From the NCBI GenBank assembly GCA_019753375.1, contig JAIELC010000114.1:1-44461 (forward strand): a stretch of 44,461 nucleotides of DNA, read 5' to 3'. The stretch is from Sphingomonas sp. (lineage in GTDB: Bacteria; Pseudomonadota; Alphaproteobacteria; Sphingomonadales; Sphingomonadaceae). Positions 1 to 8,830 of the stretch are shown here, in pieces; the stretch's first letter is position 1, and each line of letters begins with the position of its first letter. The notes beneath the pieces are model-generated. The model saw only the letters and a list, made by a program, of their open reading frames with translations, was not told the DNA's origin and searched no databases. The position numbers were made by a program, and so were the translations under genes.

Positions 1-732
1 TCTGACGCCCAGCGTGTGCAGTTCCATAATTTCGCGGGCAAGATTTTCGTTAAGGCCCAGTTTGCGTCCGCCGCGGGCCGCGACCCTTGCCCCCAACTGA
101 CTGTTCGGGCCGATCGACTGCGCCTGATCAAGGTATAGCAGCATCGACGGGTGCCGCTCGACCGCGCCGAGCATGTCGCCGAATTTGCCAAGGACGTGGG
201 GGCGGATCGCATCGAATTCGAGCAGTCCAGCGACGCCAATCACTGTCAGCTTGTCGGCGGAAACCGCAAAGTGGTTCGCCCAGAAATGTACCATCCGTTC
301 GACGAAGGGGGTCTGCGAACCCATCGCCACCGCCGTGCGCGCGCCCACCTGGCCGATATAGTTGCCCCGACTAACGCCACCGATGAATTTTCGTAGATTC
401 TGTTGGGGGTCATCTTTGGCCAGCGCATCACTGTTGGCGCGGCCATCAATGCCGTCGCTCTGCGCACGCATTGCCGGCGACGCCTTCGCCCCTGGCTGGC
501 GATCCGGATTGCCACCCCCTTGTGCGGCCATGATAAAGGCTCGGTTTTCCTGAAGGTAATCGGCGAGTTGCCCAAAAATGGCCTTGCGGCTGGGCAGCGC
601 CGCAATTGCCGACGGCCGCGCATCAAAGCGGTCAAATTGCGCGCTTACCCAACGAGGCCCGTCCTGCGGCAAAGGCTCTTTGGGCCGCGCACCGAGCCCG
701 AAGCGATTGAGTGCGATGCTGGGTTCCGACAT
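1..732 (-). CDS. DUF1800 family protein (partial, C-terminus beyond the window)
   Basis: The first 244 codons read open to the left edge, so this is a 5'-partial view of a longer gene. The product starts MSEPSIALNRFGLGARP, the usual opening of DUF1800 proteins. It continues with a VERMVHFWANHF segment near residue 150, a HPSMLLYLD segment near 200 and a GLNENLAREIMELHTLG segment at the edge, all hallmarks of the family. DUF1800 proteins are often exported and usually sit beside a DUF1501 gene, which would lie outside this window. Their biochemical role is not established. The ATG has a good ribosome site, GAGGTG, just upstream. It follows dgt on the same strand with an 80-base gap, so it may be a separate unit. 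The family call is firm; no function is inferred. Confidence 0.88.
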   Translation of the reverse strand, partial: MSEPSIALNRFGLGARPKEPLPQDGPRWVSAQFDRFDARPSAIAALPSRKAIFGQLADYLQENRAFIMAAQGGGNPDRQPGAKASPAMRAQSDGIDGRANSDALAKDDPQQNLRKFIGGVSRGNYIGQVGARTAVAMGSQTPFVERMVHFWANHFAVSADKLTVIGVAGLLEFDAIRPHVLGKFGDMLGAVERHPSMLLYLDQAQSIGPNSQLGARVAARGGRKLGLNENLAREIMELHTLGVR

Positions 733-812
733 GACCACCTCTACCAACGCCCCCTTGTCGCACCAATTAGCACTGGTTTGTCGCGGGAGTTTGCCAGTAA
801 ACGGGTGAGCGA

Positions 813-1982
813 TCAGAATCCTTCGGGCAGATCGATAGGTCCGACGACCTCACGATAGCGCGCAATGGCATAACGATCCGTCATTCCCGCGATAAAGTCG
901 GCGATGTGGCGGCTGCGATCGGGCTCGTCGGCGGGCAACCGAATCTGCCAGTCCGCTGGCATCGCGGTGTCGTCTTGCCGATAGGCCGTGATAAGTCCCG
1001 CAACGATGCCCTGCGCGATCGATGCGGCCTCGATCTGGCGTGGATGATGATAGAGTTCGGCATACATGAAGCGCTTCAATGTCCGCTCCTGCTCCCGCAT
1101 TGCTTCGGAAAAGCCGACCAGACACCCATCCATTGCCCGGACATCATCAACGCTCGCGACCGCTGATTCGTCGATGCGGCGGCGCGTCTCTGCAATTACG
1201 TCTGATACCATCGCGCCGATTTGCGTGCGGACCAGTTCGCCGATCAGGCGGCGGGGCTCGATCCCGGCAAAACGGCGGCGGACATCGGCCCAGATGGCGG
1301 CAACCATCGGAACATCGAACAACTGGTCACGCGTCAACAAGCCCGCGCGAAGCCCGTCATCGATATCGTGATTGTCATAGGCGATGTCATCGGCAATTGC
1401 CGCCACCTGCGCCTCAATCGATGGCCATCGGCCAAGATCGAGCGCAAAGGCGGCGTCCGCCTGTGCCAGTGCCCAACCCGGATTGCGGACCGGTCCGTTG
1501 TGCTTTGCCAGGCCTTCAAGCGTTTCCCATGTCAGGTTCAGGCCGTTCCAATGCGGATAGCTTCGCTCCATTTCCATCAGCGCGCGCAGGGTATGACCGT
1601 TATGATCGAACCCGCCCTGCCCTTGCAGCGCTTGCTTGAGCGCCGCCTCGCCCGCATGCCCAAAGGGCGGATGGCCAATGTCGTGCGCCAGACAGAGAGC
1701 CTCGGTGAGGTCCTCGTTGAGGCCCAATGCCCGGGCGATTGTTCGGCCGATCTGCGCCACTTCCAGGCTATGGGTCATGCGAACGCGGAAATGGTCGCCG
1801 TCTGGTGCCATGAACACCTGCGTCTTATGACGCAGCCGGCGAAAGCTGATCGAATGGATGATCCTGTCCCGATCACGCTGAAAGGCATCACGCGGCCCGC
1901 GAACCGTGCTGTTCTGTTCAACATGCAGCCGCCCACGCGTGCGCGCGGGATCCGATGCCCAGGGCGCGACAGGCACCATCAT
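813..1982 (-). CDS. dgt: dGTPase-like deoxynucleoside triphosphate triphosphohydrolase
   Basis: HD-domain phosphohydrolase of 389 residues, of the type that cleaves dGTP or other dNTPs to nucleoside plus triphosphate and so tunes the dNTP pool. Family features seen are RDRDRIIHSISFRRLRHKTQV at about 36-56, the metal-binding histidine in MTHSLEVAQIGR (His71), the HD pair in LAHDIGHPPFGHAGE (His100, Asp101), and a distal Asp in the ADDIAYDNHD segment. The length fits the shorter, non-enterobacterial class. The frame is open to 2060, but the ATG pair at 1982/1979 lies 14 bases after the stop of the SPOR gene and is the sensible start. Translation is probably coupled to that gene. Substrate preference cannot be read from sequence. 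Confidence 0.9.
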   Translation of the reverse strand: MMVPVAPWASDPARTRGRLHVEQNSTVRGPRDAFQRDRDRIIHSISFRRLRHKTQVFMAPDGDHFRVRMTHSLEVAQIGRTIARALGLNEDLTEALCLAHDIGHPPFGHAGEAALKQALQGQGGFDHNGHTLRALMEMERSYPHWNGLNLTWETLEGLAKHNGPVRNPGWALAQADAAFALDLGRWPSIEAQVAAIADDIAYDNHDIDDGLRAGLLTRDQLFDVPMVAAIWADVRRRFAGIEPRRLIGELVRTQIGAMVSDVIAETRRRIDESAVASVDDVRAMDGCLVGFSEAMREQERTLKRFMYAELYHHPRQIEAASIAQGIVAGLITAYRQDDTAMPADWQIRLPADEPDRSRHIADFIAGMTDRYAIARYREVVGPIDLPEGF

Positions 1983-1995
1983 TTCGGGACCTGCG

Positions 1996-3981
1996 TCATT
2001 GGGCGCCAAGCTTGTCGATCTTCTGGCCGCCCTCGCTGTTGAACACAAAGGCAGAAACACCGGATTTGGCGATCATATTCACAAACGCCTGTGCCTCGCC
2101 ACTGGTCTTGAACGGCCCGGTCAGCACCCGGTTGGTGGCACGCAACGGGACAGACCAGCCGGTCCTGCCCTTGAACGCAGACGGTGCCTTTGCTTTTACC
2201 GCGGCCCACGCTTTGGCGAGATCACGCTCATTGGCGCCGCCGGCGACCTGCACCCAGATCCTGGCTGGGTCTGCCTTGGCAGGGTCGGGCTTCGCCTTTT
2301 TGCCAGCTTTGGTCTCCGCCCCTTTGCCAGTCACACATCTTGCGACGGGCGTGCTTGCCTTGCGTCCCTTCGCCGCCTTGGGCGTTACACCGCCTTTGAC
2401 CGCCTTGCCCGTCGGCATTGGGGGGCAATCGATCAAATCAGCAGCGGCCTTGTCCTTGCCAGCTCCGGCTGTGGCATCGGCAACCTTTTCCTTGGTGGCT
2501 TTATCCGGCTTGGGCTGGTCGGGCTTGAGTGGTTTGGCGGAATCGGCGGCCGCCATCCGATCACTATCCCGCCGGTCGCTGCTCGCTCGGGGGGCGGATA
2601 CGGCCTTGTCGGGAACCGATGAGGTACCGGTCGTGATACCAGCGACAATATCATCCAATGCCAGATCGTTCGGACGAGCCGGCCTCGCCGATGCTGGACG
2701 ATCGGGCGGTAAACGATCGGGCGGTAAACGATCGGGCGTGGCCGGCCGACGGGCACCTGCGGAACCAGATGCTGTGGTCGCCCTGTCCAGCCCTTCAGTA
2801 GCGCGCGCCGGCGATTTCGGCGAAGCATCAGCCAGCGATGCCGGATCGCGTTTGGGGGTGGGCATGGCCTTTCCCAATACGGGGGCAATAATGCGGGGAG
2901 CGTCGTCAGACACCGCTTCGCTGGGCCGTTCCGGTGCGCGCCTCTTCTCGGGCGTTCCAGACTTCAGCGGTACGCGCGTAAGCGCCTCCGGCACAATGGC
3001 CAACTGGGCAACCGGCGGCTCGACCACCAATTCCGCTTTGGGTGGCGCTGGCAAGGGTGGTCGTGCGTCGGCGACGACAGCTTTCGATACGGGAACAATG
3101 GCGGCCGGAACCGCCTTTCTGCCGCGCCGTGACTTGTCTGTCCGCGCAGGGGTAGCGACTAGCGCCGTGGGCGCCGCCGCGACCGGCTCGGGTGGCAAGG
3201 GAGCAAGCCGTGGCGCCAGACGCGCATCGGCGAGACGTTCCGGACTCGCGCGCAACTCGCCGAAATGGACCGCAAACGCGCGATCGGCAGGGGGCAATCC
3301 CGGCAGGGTGGCAAAAAAATGATCAAGGCCGGTCGCCATCGTCGGCGGCAACATGCTCGTTGCAATCTGACGAGCGCCGGCCTGATCGCCGGTTATCGCC
3401 AGGACAAATGAACGCACCCGCCAGCCGCCCCGGTCACTGCGCCGGACCAACGGATCAAGCAGGTCGAGCGCCTGATCCCGCTTGCCAGATATTGCCAGCG
3501 ACAGCGCATATCGCCGGGTCGTCTCATCATTGGCACGATGTTTCAACGCGTCGCGATAGTCGCGCTGAGCGCGTGCTTGGTCGCCGATAAGGTCATAGGC
3601 CAATCCTCTGTCGGCCAGATAAGGCGTCAAATCCTGGCCATTCGCCTCGGCTTGCGCAAATGCCCGCAGGGCCTCGCCCGGCCGCTCATTACGGACCATC
3701 AGCGCCGCGTTGGCGGCCTGCAAATGCGTATTTTGGGGGGCAATGCGCTCGGCGCGCGTGAACAGCGCAGCGGCAGCAGCAGTATCGCCCAGTCGCGTCG
3801 CCCGTTCGCCGGCGTCAATCAGTGTTGCCAGATCCTCAGGATTTTCGGCCAGCAATCGCATGTCTGCCGCCAGCGCATCCGCGTCAGGAGAAGGCGCCGC
3901 AACAATTTCCCCCGTTTGCGCCAACGAGATCGTGGGCAAGCCAAGCATCAAGGCTGCAGCAATAACAAACCTGACAGTCAT
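1996..3981 (-). CDS. TPR-repeat protein with C-terminal SPOR domain, exported
   Basis: Protein of 661 residues in three parts. The N-terminus is a signal peptide (hydrophobic FVIAAALMLGLPTISLAQ). Next, at about 30-250, comes a helical tetratricopeptide-like array with repeated A-LF-RAERIAP and DYRDALKHRAN-type segments. A long Pro/Ala/Lys-rich, probably disordered linker follows at about 260-560, then a SPOR domain in the last 85 residues (IWVQVAGGANERDLAKAW to GVSAFVFNSEG). SPOR domains bind glycan strands stripped of stem peptides at division sites, so a septal role is a fair inference, strengthened by its place right after ftsZ. A TTG at 4008 would add nine residues; I chose the ATG because it directly starts the signal peptide. 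The linker carries a small DNA tandem repeat. The specific function is unknown. Confidence 0.82.
   Translation of the reverse strand: MTVRFVIAAALMLGLPTISLAQTGEIVAAPSPDADALAADMRLLAENPEDLATLIDAGERATRLGDTAAAAALFTRAERIAPQNTHLQAANAALMVRNERPGEALRAFAQAEANGQDLTPYLADRGLAYDLIGDQARAQRDYRDALKHRANDETTRRYALSLAISGKRDQALDLLDPLVRRSDRGGWRVRSFVLAITGDQAGARQIATSMLPPTMATGLDHFFATLPGLPPADRAFAVHFGELRASPERLADARLAPRLAPLPPEPVAAAPTALVATPARTDKSRRGRKAVPAAIVPVSKAVVADARPPLPAPPKAELVVEPPVAQLAIVPEALTRVPLKSGTPEKRRAPERPSEAVSDDAPRIIAPVLGKAMPTPKRDPASLADASPKSPARATEGLDRATTASGSAGARRPATPDRLPPDRLPPDRPASARPARPNDLALDDIVAGITTGTSSVPDKAVSAPRASSDRRDSDRMAAADSAKPLKPDQPKPDKATKEKVADATAGAGKDKAAADLIDCPPMPTGKAVKGGVTPKAAKGRKASTPVARCVTGKGAETKAGKKAKPDPAKADPARIWVQVAGGANERDLAKAWAAVKAKAPSAFKGRTGWSVPLRATNRVLTGPFKTSGEAQAFVNMIAKSGVSAFVFNSEGGQKIDKLGAQ
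2697..2739. repeat. 15-bp tandem repeat inside the SPOR gene linker
   Basis: A unit reading ACGATCGGGCGGTAA occurs almost three times in a row without frame disruption. It encodes the repeated PDRLP-type peptide of the disordered linker. Repeats of this size change copy number by slippage in whole codons, so linker length may vary between strains. Confidence 0.8.
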
Positions 3982-4047
3982 CGACTTGCTAGAGGCGCTT
4001 CGCGGCAAGGGCGCAATGGCGTAGATACAAGACCATCGCTGGAGCGA

Positions 4048-4074
4048 GGCGCGCCGGCGACAAACCGGCGCGCC
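4048..4074 (-). terminator. GC-rich hairpin just after ftsZ
   Basis: A perfect 10-bp stem (GGCGCGCCGG with CCGGCGCGCC) and a 7-base loop begin 10 bases past the ftsZ stop codon. No T-run follows on the minus strand, so this is either a weak intrinsic terminator or a 3'-end stabilising hairpin. Its position fits the end of the dcw transcript, before the SPOR gene. Confidence 0.5.
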
Positions 4075-4083
4075 CGATGATCC

Positions 4084-5604
4084 TCACTGGTTGTTCTGGC
4101 GATGCAAAAAGCGGGGAATGTCCAAAGGATCGCGGTCGGCGACCGGTGGTTCCTCGCGCGCCGCACCCCGCGTCACGTTCGACATCCGTTCAAACAGCGT
4201 CCCACCAATCTTGGGTCGCGATGCCGTCTCTGCCTCCGGCTCAGCAACGGGCGCTTCCTCAATCGCGGAGGTGCTGGTGCCGGGGGATAGCCATCGGCGG
4301 CGCGTTGGTGGTTCCGGCGTTGGTAACGGGGCGGGGTCGATAAAGTCCTCTTCGCCAAATACCGGCGCGCTGGGCAGTTCGGCTTCGGCATCAAGGACCA
4401 GTTCGTCGCTGTCGGCGGTTTCCGCCGTCGCGCCTTCGCTGGAGTCGCCAGCCATGTCCGCATCGGCGGTGATTGGCGCTTGTTCGGTTACGACCTCTTC
4501 AGCGACCGCCGCGTCGTCGATGGCAGGCACGTCCGCCACGGGTTCGGCGACCACTTCGCTCGGGTTTTCTGCCGGACGCCGCGGCGCCCCAAAAGTAAAC
4601 GCCCGCGATGGTTCGGCAACCGGCTTGGGCGTCGTATCGGCTTCGATACCGGTAGCAACCACCGATACGCGGATCTTGCCTTCAAGATCCGGATTAAAGG
4701 CCGATCCCCAAATGATATTGGCGTCGGTATCGACCAGCTCGCGGATATGATTGGCGGCCTCGTCAACCTCGAGCAGCCGCATGTCCTCGCCGCCGGTAAT
4801 CGAGATGATGACGCCCTTGGCGCCTTGCATGCTGACACCATCGAGCAGCGGGTTGGCGATGGCCTTTTGAGCAGCGACCAGCGCGCGATCATCGCCTTCC
4901 GCCTCGCCCGTCCCCATCATTGCCTTGCCCATTTCCTGCATAACCGACCGGACGTCGGCGAAATCCAGGTTGATCAGGCCAGGCATGACCATGAGATCGG
5001 TAATACCGCGCACGCCCTGCTGCAACACTTCGTCAGCCATTTCAAAGGCCTGCTTGAAGGTCGTGTTGGCATTGGCAATCAGAAACAAATTCTGATTGGG
5101 AATGACAATCAGCGTATCAACATATTTCTGAAGCTCTTCGATACCCAGTTCCGCGCTTTTCGCACGCCGATTGCCTTCAAAGGCAAAGGGCTTGGTGACG
5201 ACGCCGACGGTCAGGATGCCCATGTCGCGTGCCGCCTTGGCGATCACCGGCGCGGCACCTGTCCCCGTGCCACCGCCCATGCCGGCCGCGATGAAGCACA
5301 TATGGGCTCCCTCCAGCATCTTGGTGATCGCTTCGATCGTTTCTTCGGCTGCGGCGCGACCAATTTCCGGCCGTGAGCCCGCCCCCAATCCCTGCGTGAT
5401 CTTGGCGCCCAGCTGAATGCGCTGTGGTGCGCTCGACTGCTTCAGCGCCTGCGCGTCGGTATTGGCCACCAGAAAGTCGACGCCCTGCACATCGGCCCGC
5501 ATCATATTGCTGATCGCGTTGCCACCGGCACCCCCGACCCCAATAACGGCGATGCGCGGCGTCAGCTCGTCAACATCGGGAGGAAGAAATTCGATGCTCA
5601 TCAT
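4084..5604 (-). CDS. ftsZ: Cell division protein FtsZ
   Basis: Tubulin-like GTPase that polymerises into the Z ring at mid-cell and recruits the divisome. The 506-residue product shows the nucleotide-binding GVGGAGGNA (22-30), the tubulin signature GGGTGTG (110-116) and the T7 synergy loop NLDFAD (212-217). A long acidic, disordered C-terminal linker (about 320-490) follows, and the protein ends in the conserved peptide DIPRFLHRQ that binds FtsA and other partners. The long linker is typical of alphaproteobacteria. Two adjacent ATG codons are possible starts, with GGAG upstream. It lies 107 bases after ftsA and has its own promoter candidate, so it can be transcribed apart from the rest of the cluster. 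Confidence 0.99.
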   Translation of the reverse strand: MMSIEFLPPDVDELTPRIAVIGVGGAGGNAISNMMRADVQGVDFLVANTDAQALKQSSAPQRIQLGAKITQGLGAGSRPEIGRAAAEETIEAITKMLEGAHMCFIAAGMGGGTGTGAAPVIAKAARDMGILTVGVVTKPFAFEGNRRAKSAELGIEELQKYVDTLIVIPNQNLFLIANANTTFKQAFEMADEVLQQGVRGITDLMVMPGLINLDFADVRSVMQEMGKAMMGTGEAEGDDRALVAAQKAIANPLLDGVSMQGAKGVIISITGGEDMRLLEVDEAANHIRELVDTDANIIWGSAFNPDLEGKIRVSVVATGIEADTTPKPVAEPSRAFTFGAPRRPAENPSEVVAEPVADVPAIDDAAVAEEVVTEQAPITADADMAGDSSEGATAETADSDELVLDAEAELPSAPVFGEEDFIDPAPLPTPEPPTRRRWLSPGTSTSAIEEAPVAEPEAETASRPKIGGTLFERMSNVTRGAAREEPPVADRDPLDIPRFLHRQNNQ

Positions 5605-5635
5605 TCTGTCTCCACCACGTCCCGATCCCCCGGGG

Positions 5636-5665
5636 ACTATATTCTGTTAACCTGTTCTGCACCAA
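5636..5665 (-). promoter_or_regulatory. Candidate ftsZ promoter
   Basis: On the minus strand, TTGGTG (5665-5660) is followed after 18 bases by TATAGT (5641-5636), a five-of-six match to the -10 consensus. Transcription would start about 25 bases before the ftsZ ATG. The spacer contains GTTAAC; its TTAACC reading on the plus strand (5647-5652) resembles a CtrA half-site. This is a pattern match only. Confidence 0.5.
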
Positions 5666-5711
5666 GCGTCGCGGCGATCCTAGCCCCAATCACAGTTGCT
5701 GTCGTAAATCT

Positions 5712-6974
5712 TTAATAGTTCGCCTTGAACGCTTGGATCAGGCGCTGGAACATCGCTGCTCCAGTTGGCCGAATTACTTGCTGCTGCGCGCTGGATGACG
5801 ATCGCAGGTCCACCGGATCAGACGCCGCAAAATGCGCAAGCCCGGCCAACGTTGCAAAAGCGGGTCCGCTATGTGCCTCTGGCAATGCGGTAAGGCGGCG
5901 CGGCCGGCCAATGCGCACCGCCCGCCCCAGGGCGACCTGCGCATAGTCGGCAATCCCTTTCAGTTCGGCCCCGCCCCCGGTCAGGACCACCTGGCGACCG
6001 ACCGGCCCGTCAAAACCCAGGTCGGTCAATGCCTTTTGTACTTCGCCCATCAGATGATCGAGCCGTTGGCGGATTACCGCGATCAATTGCGCGCGCGTGA
6101 TGCGCGCGCCCTCGCTCGCATCCTCTTCGGCTGATATCGGCGCAACGTCGATCATGTCATGGTTGTCGCGCGGGGACGCATTGGCCGATCCATAAAAGCA
6201 TTTCATCCGCTCCGCCTGCTGGCGGCGGGTGCCAAAAGCGCTGGCGATATCGTCGGTGATATCGGCGGCACCGAACGGGATCGACGTCAGACCAACCAGC
6301 ATGCCGCCGGCGAATAGCGAGACATTGGTGATACCAGCCCCCATTTCGACCAGCGCAACGCCCAATTCGCGTTCTTCATCCGACAAACAGGACAGCCCCG
6401 TCGCAACCGGCGACGCAATGATCGACTTTACCTCAAGATGCGCCGACCGGACGCACAGATCGAGATTGCGCACCGGAGAACCATCAGCAGCAACCACGTG
6501 GATATGCACGCCCAGCCGATCGGCATGCAGGCCAAGCGGCTTTTTGATCCCGGTCAGCCCGTCGAGCGTATAAAGCGTGGGTTGTGCGTGGAGGACCATG
6601 CGCCCTTGCGGGTCAATCGATTCCCGGCCGGCCTGCAGCAATTCGTCGATATCGGCCTGTTCAATCCGGTGTCCGCCCAGCTCGACTTCCACCGATGCAA
6701 CATCGGACACGAGGCTTCCGGCCGAAAAACTTACCCAGACATTTTCAATGTTCATCCCGGCGATGCGTTCGGCCTGTTCAACGGCTTCCCGGACGGCGGC
6801 TTCGGTGGCGGCCATATCGGCAATATAGCCTCGCTTGACGCCGCGACTTTCGCGCTGGCCCGTACCAAGCACGACAAGCTCGCCCCCGTCCGCTTTATGC
6901 GCGATCATCGCCGATACCTTGGAAGAACCAATATCGAGTGCGGTAATCAGCCCCTCGGGCGCTGCCTTTGCCAT
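5712..6974 (-). CDS. ftsA: Cell division protein FtsA
   Basis: Actin-family ATPase that tethers FtsZ to the membrane and links it to the septal synthases. The 420-residue product opens with the phosphate-1 motif ALDIGSSKV, has the SHS2-type 1C domain around 85-170, the phosphate-2 region VEMGAGITNVSLF and a VLTGGGAELKGI adenosine motif. It ends in an amphipathic helix (MFQRLIQAFKANY) of the kind that inserts in the membrane. The start is 3 bases after the ftsQ stop, with GGAGG inside the end of ftsQ as ribosome site. Family length is normal and all motifs are intact. Confidence 0.98.
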   Translation of the reverse strand: MAKAAPEGLITALDIGSSKVSAMIAHKADGGELVVLGTGQRESRGVKRGYIADMAATEAAVREAVEQAERIAGMNIENVWVSFSAGSLVSDVASVEVELGGHRIEQADIDELLQAGRESIDPQGRMVLHAQPTLYTLDGLTGIKKPLGLHADRLGVHIHVVAADGSPVRNLDLCVRSAHLEVKSIIASPVATGLSCLSDEERELGVALVEMGAGITNVSLFAGGMLVGLTSIPFGAADITDDIASAFGTRRQQAERMKCFYGSANASPRDNHDMIDVAPISAEEDASEGARITRAQLIAVIRQRLDHLMGEVQKALTDLGFDGPVGRQVVLTGGGAELKGIADYAQVALGRAVRIGRPRRLTALPEAHSGPAFATLAGLAHFAASDPVDLRSSSSAQQQVIRPTGAAMFQRLIQAFKANY

Positions 6975-6977
6975 GCC

Positions 6978-7916
6978 TTAAGCCTCCCTGCCGCGTGTGT
7001 CGTGTGTTCGGGTCACCGTCGTTCCGTCGCCATCGACTGACGGGCTGTTAATGGCGCGCTGCGTTTCGATCCCCGGCTTGCGGGCCACAAACCGCTCCGC
7101 ATTGCGCATGTCAAAACGCACCCAGCCCTTGCCAAGCAAGGATCGTGATCCATCAAGTTCTGCAAATTTGACCAGTGCACGCGCCGGATCCTCCTCGGGC
7201 AGCGCCAGCGTTTCGCCGGTCTGGAACAGCAGATTCCAGCGGCGATTGCCCACCCAGGTCGCCGCGCGGACCTGCGGCTTCAGCGCAGGGGCTGCATCCA
7301 GCAGAGCACGATAATTGGGCGCCTGGCTGTTGGCCCCTTCGCCAATGATCAACGGCAGATCAGGCATCGCCGCCGCCGACACGGGATCAAGCATGATGCC
7401 GTCCTTGTCGATCAACGTCAGAACACCGTGATTCTGCCAAACAGCGGCTGGCTCGCGTTCAACAATGTTGATCACCAGCTTGTCGGGTAGCCGTCGGCTA
7501 ACCTGTGCATCCGCGACCCAGCCATATTTAAGCAGCCGTTCGCGCACCCCAACCACATCGACAAGTGGCATCGACCGAGATCGCTGATCGAGCGCCACGG
7601 CATAAACGGTCATCGCGCTCATCCGTCTGGTCCCGGTGACCTCAATACCCTCCACCCGGAACCCGGCTTTGCCAATCTGTTCGGCTGTGGCGACGGCAGC
7701 TGCCTGGGGCACGCCGAAAAATGTCGCGGTTGCAAGCGATATGGCGCCCATCGTCCCCATCATCGTCCAGGTAGCGATGCGATGCAGCGTCGGTTCGCTG
7801 ACCGGCAGCGTGGCAATCATCCGATCGATCGACGACGGCTTTTTGGCTTTGCTGGCCCGCCGCTTGGGCTGAACCGGCCGCCGTGGCGGCTGCTGACGCT
7901 TGGTGCTCCGGCTCAT
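6978..7916 (-). CDS. ftsQ: Cell division protein FtsQ
   Basis: Bitopic divisome protein of 312 residues. It has a basic, Arg/Pro/Lys-rich cytoplasmic tail (1-45), one membrane span around 50-72 and a periplasmic POTRA domain starting at FRVEGIEVTGTRRMS. The FtsQ beta domain follows (LPDKLVINIVEREPAAVWQ, then LIDKDGIMLDP). FtsQ joins FtsL and its partner to the rest of the divisome. It begins in an ATGA overlap with the ddl stop and ends 3 bases before ftsA, in the standard ddl-ftsQ-ftsA order. The C-terminal tail (SPSVDGDGTTVTRTHD) looks disordered and is probably dispensable. Confidence 0.96.
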   Translation of the reverse strand: MSRSTKRQQPPRRPVQPKRRASKAKKPSSIDRMIATLPVSEPTLHRIATWTMMGTMGAISLATATFFGVPQAAAVATAEQIGKAGFRVEGIEVTGTRRMSAMTVYAVALDQRSRSMPLVDVVGVRERLLKYGWVADAQVSRRLPDKLVINIVEREPAAVWQNHGVLTLIDKDGIMLDPVSAAAMPDLPLIIGEGANSQAPNYRALLDAAPALKPQVRAATWVGNRRWNLLFQTGETLALPEEDPARALVKFAELDGSRSLLGKGWVRFDMRNAERFVARKPGIETQRAINSPSVDGDGTTVTRTHDTRGREA

Positions 7917-8830
7917 GACAACGCCTCATCAATAATCATCTGAACGAGTTGCGGATAGTCGATACCCAGATAGCGCGCCTGTTCGGGCACCAGGCTAAGC
8001 GGGGTCATCCCCGGTTGGGTATTGACCTCCAGCAGGAACAATCCTTCCACGCCCTGCGTATCGTCCCACCGGAAATCAGAGCGCGAGCAGCCCCTGCACC
8101 CTAACAGCCGATGCGCATCGAGCGCGATACGCTTGCATGCTTCGGTGATGTCATCGGGGATTTGGGCGGGAAACACGTGCTCCGTCAGGCCGTCGGTATA
8201 TTTGGCGTCGTAATCATAAAAACCGCTTCTGGTCTGCAACTCGGTGACACCAAGCGCTTGCCCGCCAAGCACCGCGGTGGTCAGTTCCCGCCCGCGGATA
8301 AACGGTTCGGCCAACAACTGATCAAATTCCGTCCATGGCCCAGACGACCCGGCAGCAATGGGGTTCCCGTAATTGCCGCTTTCGGTAACGATGGCGACGC
8401 CTACCGATGATCCTTCGTTGACCGGCTTCAGCACATAAGGGCGCGGCAACGGATCCCCGGCATAAAGGTCTTCGCTGCGCACCATCCGGCCGCCTGGCAT
8501 CGGAATACCGTGCGGTACCAGCGTCTGCTTGGTCAGTTGTTTGTCGATGGCAATGACTGACGTCACCATCCCGGAATGGGTGTATTTCAATCCCATCAGA
8601 TCGAGCATGCCCTGCACGGTACCGTCTTCGCCCGGTGTGCCGTGCAGCGCATTGAAAACCACGTCGGGCCTGGCTTCTGCGAGCCTGAGCGCTACATCAC
8701 GATCAAGATCAATCGCGGTCACCCGGTGCCCCAGCATCAGCAATGCTTCGACGATACCCTTCGCCGAACTCAGCGATACCTCTCGTTCGGCGGACCATCC
8801 GCCCATCAGGACAGCGACGTGCAGCGTCAT
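7913..8830 (-). CDS. ddl: D-alanine--D-alanine ligase
   Basis: ATP-grasp enzyme joining two D-alanines for the peptidoglycan precursor; cytoplasmic. The 305 residues include the N-terminal LMGGWSAEREVSLSSA, the ATP-binding KPVNEGSSVGV loop, the omega-loop-like YDYDAKYTDGLTEHVFPA, and the metal-binding EVNTQPGMTPLSLVPEQA near the end. Length and motifs match DdlB. ATGA overlaps join it to murB upstream and ftsQ downstream, so it is translationally coupled in the cluster. Confidence 0.97.
   Translation of the reverse strand: MTLHVAVLMGGWSAEREVSLSSAKGIVEALLMLGHRVTAIDLDRDVALRLAEARPDVVFNALHGTPGEDGTVQGMLDLMGLKYTHSGMVTSVIAIDKQLTKQTLVPHGIPMPGGRMVRSEDLYAGDPLPRPYVLKPVNEGSSVGVAIVTESGNYGNPIAAGSSGPWTEFDQLLAEPFIRGRELTTAVLGGQALGVTELQTRSGFYDYDAKYTDGLTEHVFPAQIPDDITEACKRIALDAHRLLGCRGCSRSDFRWDDTQGVEGLFLLEVNTQPGMTPLSLVPEQARYLGIDYPQLVQMIIDEALS

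Noticed and set aside
1955..3322. 455-codon plus-strand frame
   Set aside because: Shadow of the low-complexity linker of the SPOR gene; composition is Ala/Ser/Gly/Arg-rich with no domain.
4480..5376. 298-codon plus-strand frame opposite ftsZ
   Set aside because: Antisense reading of a certain ftsZ gene with no recognisable motif.
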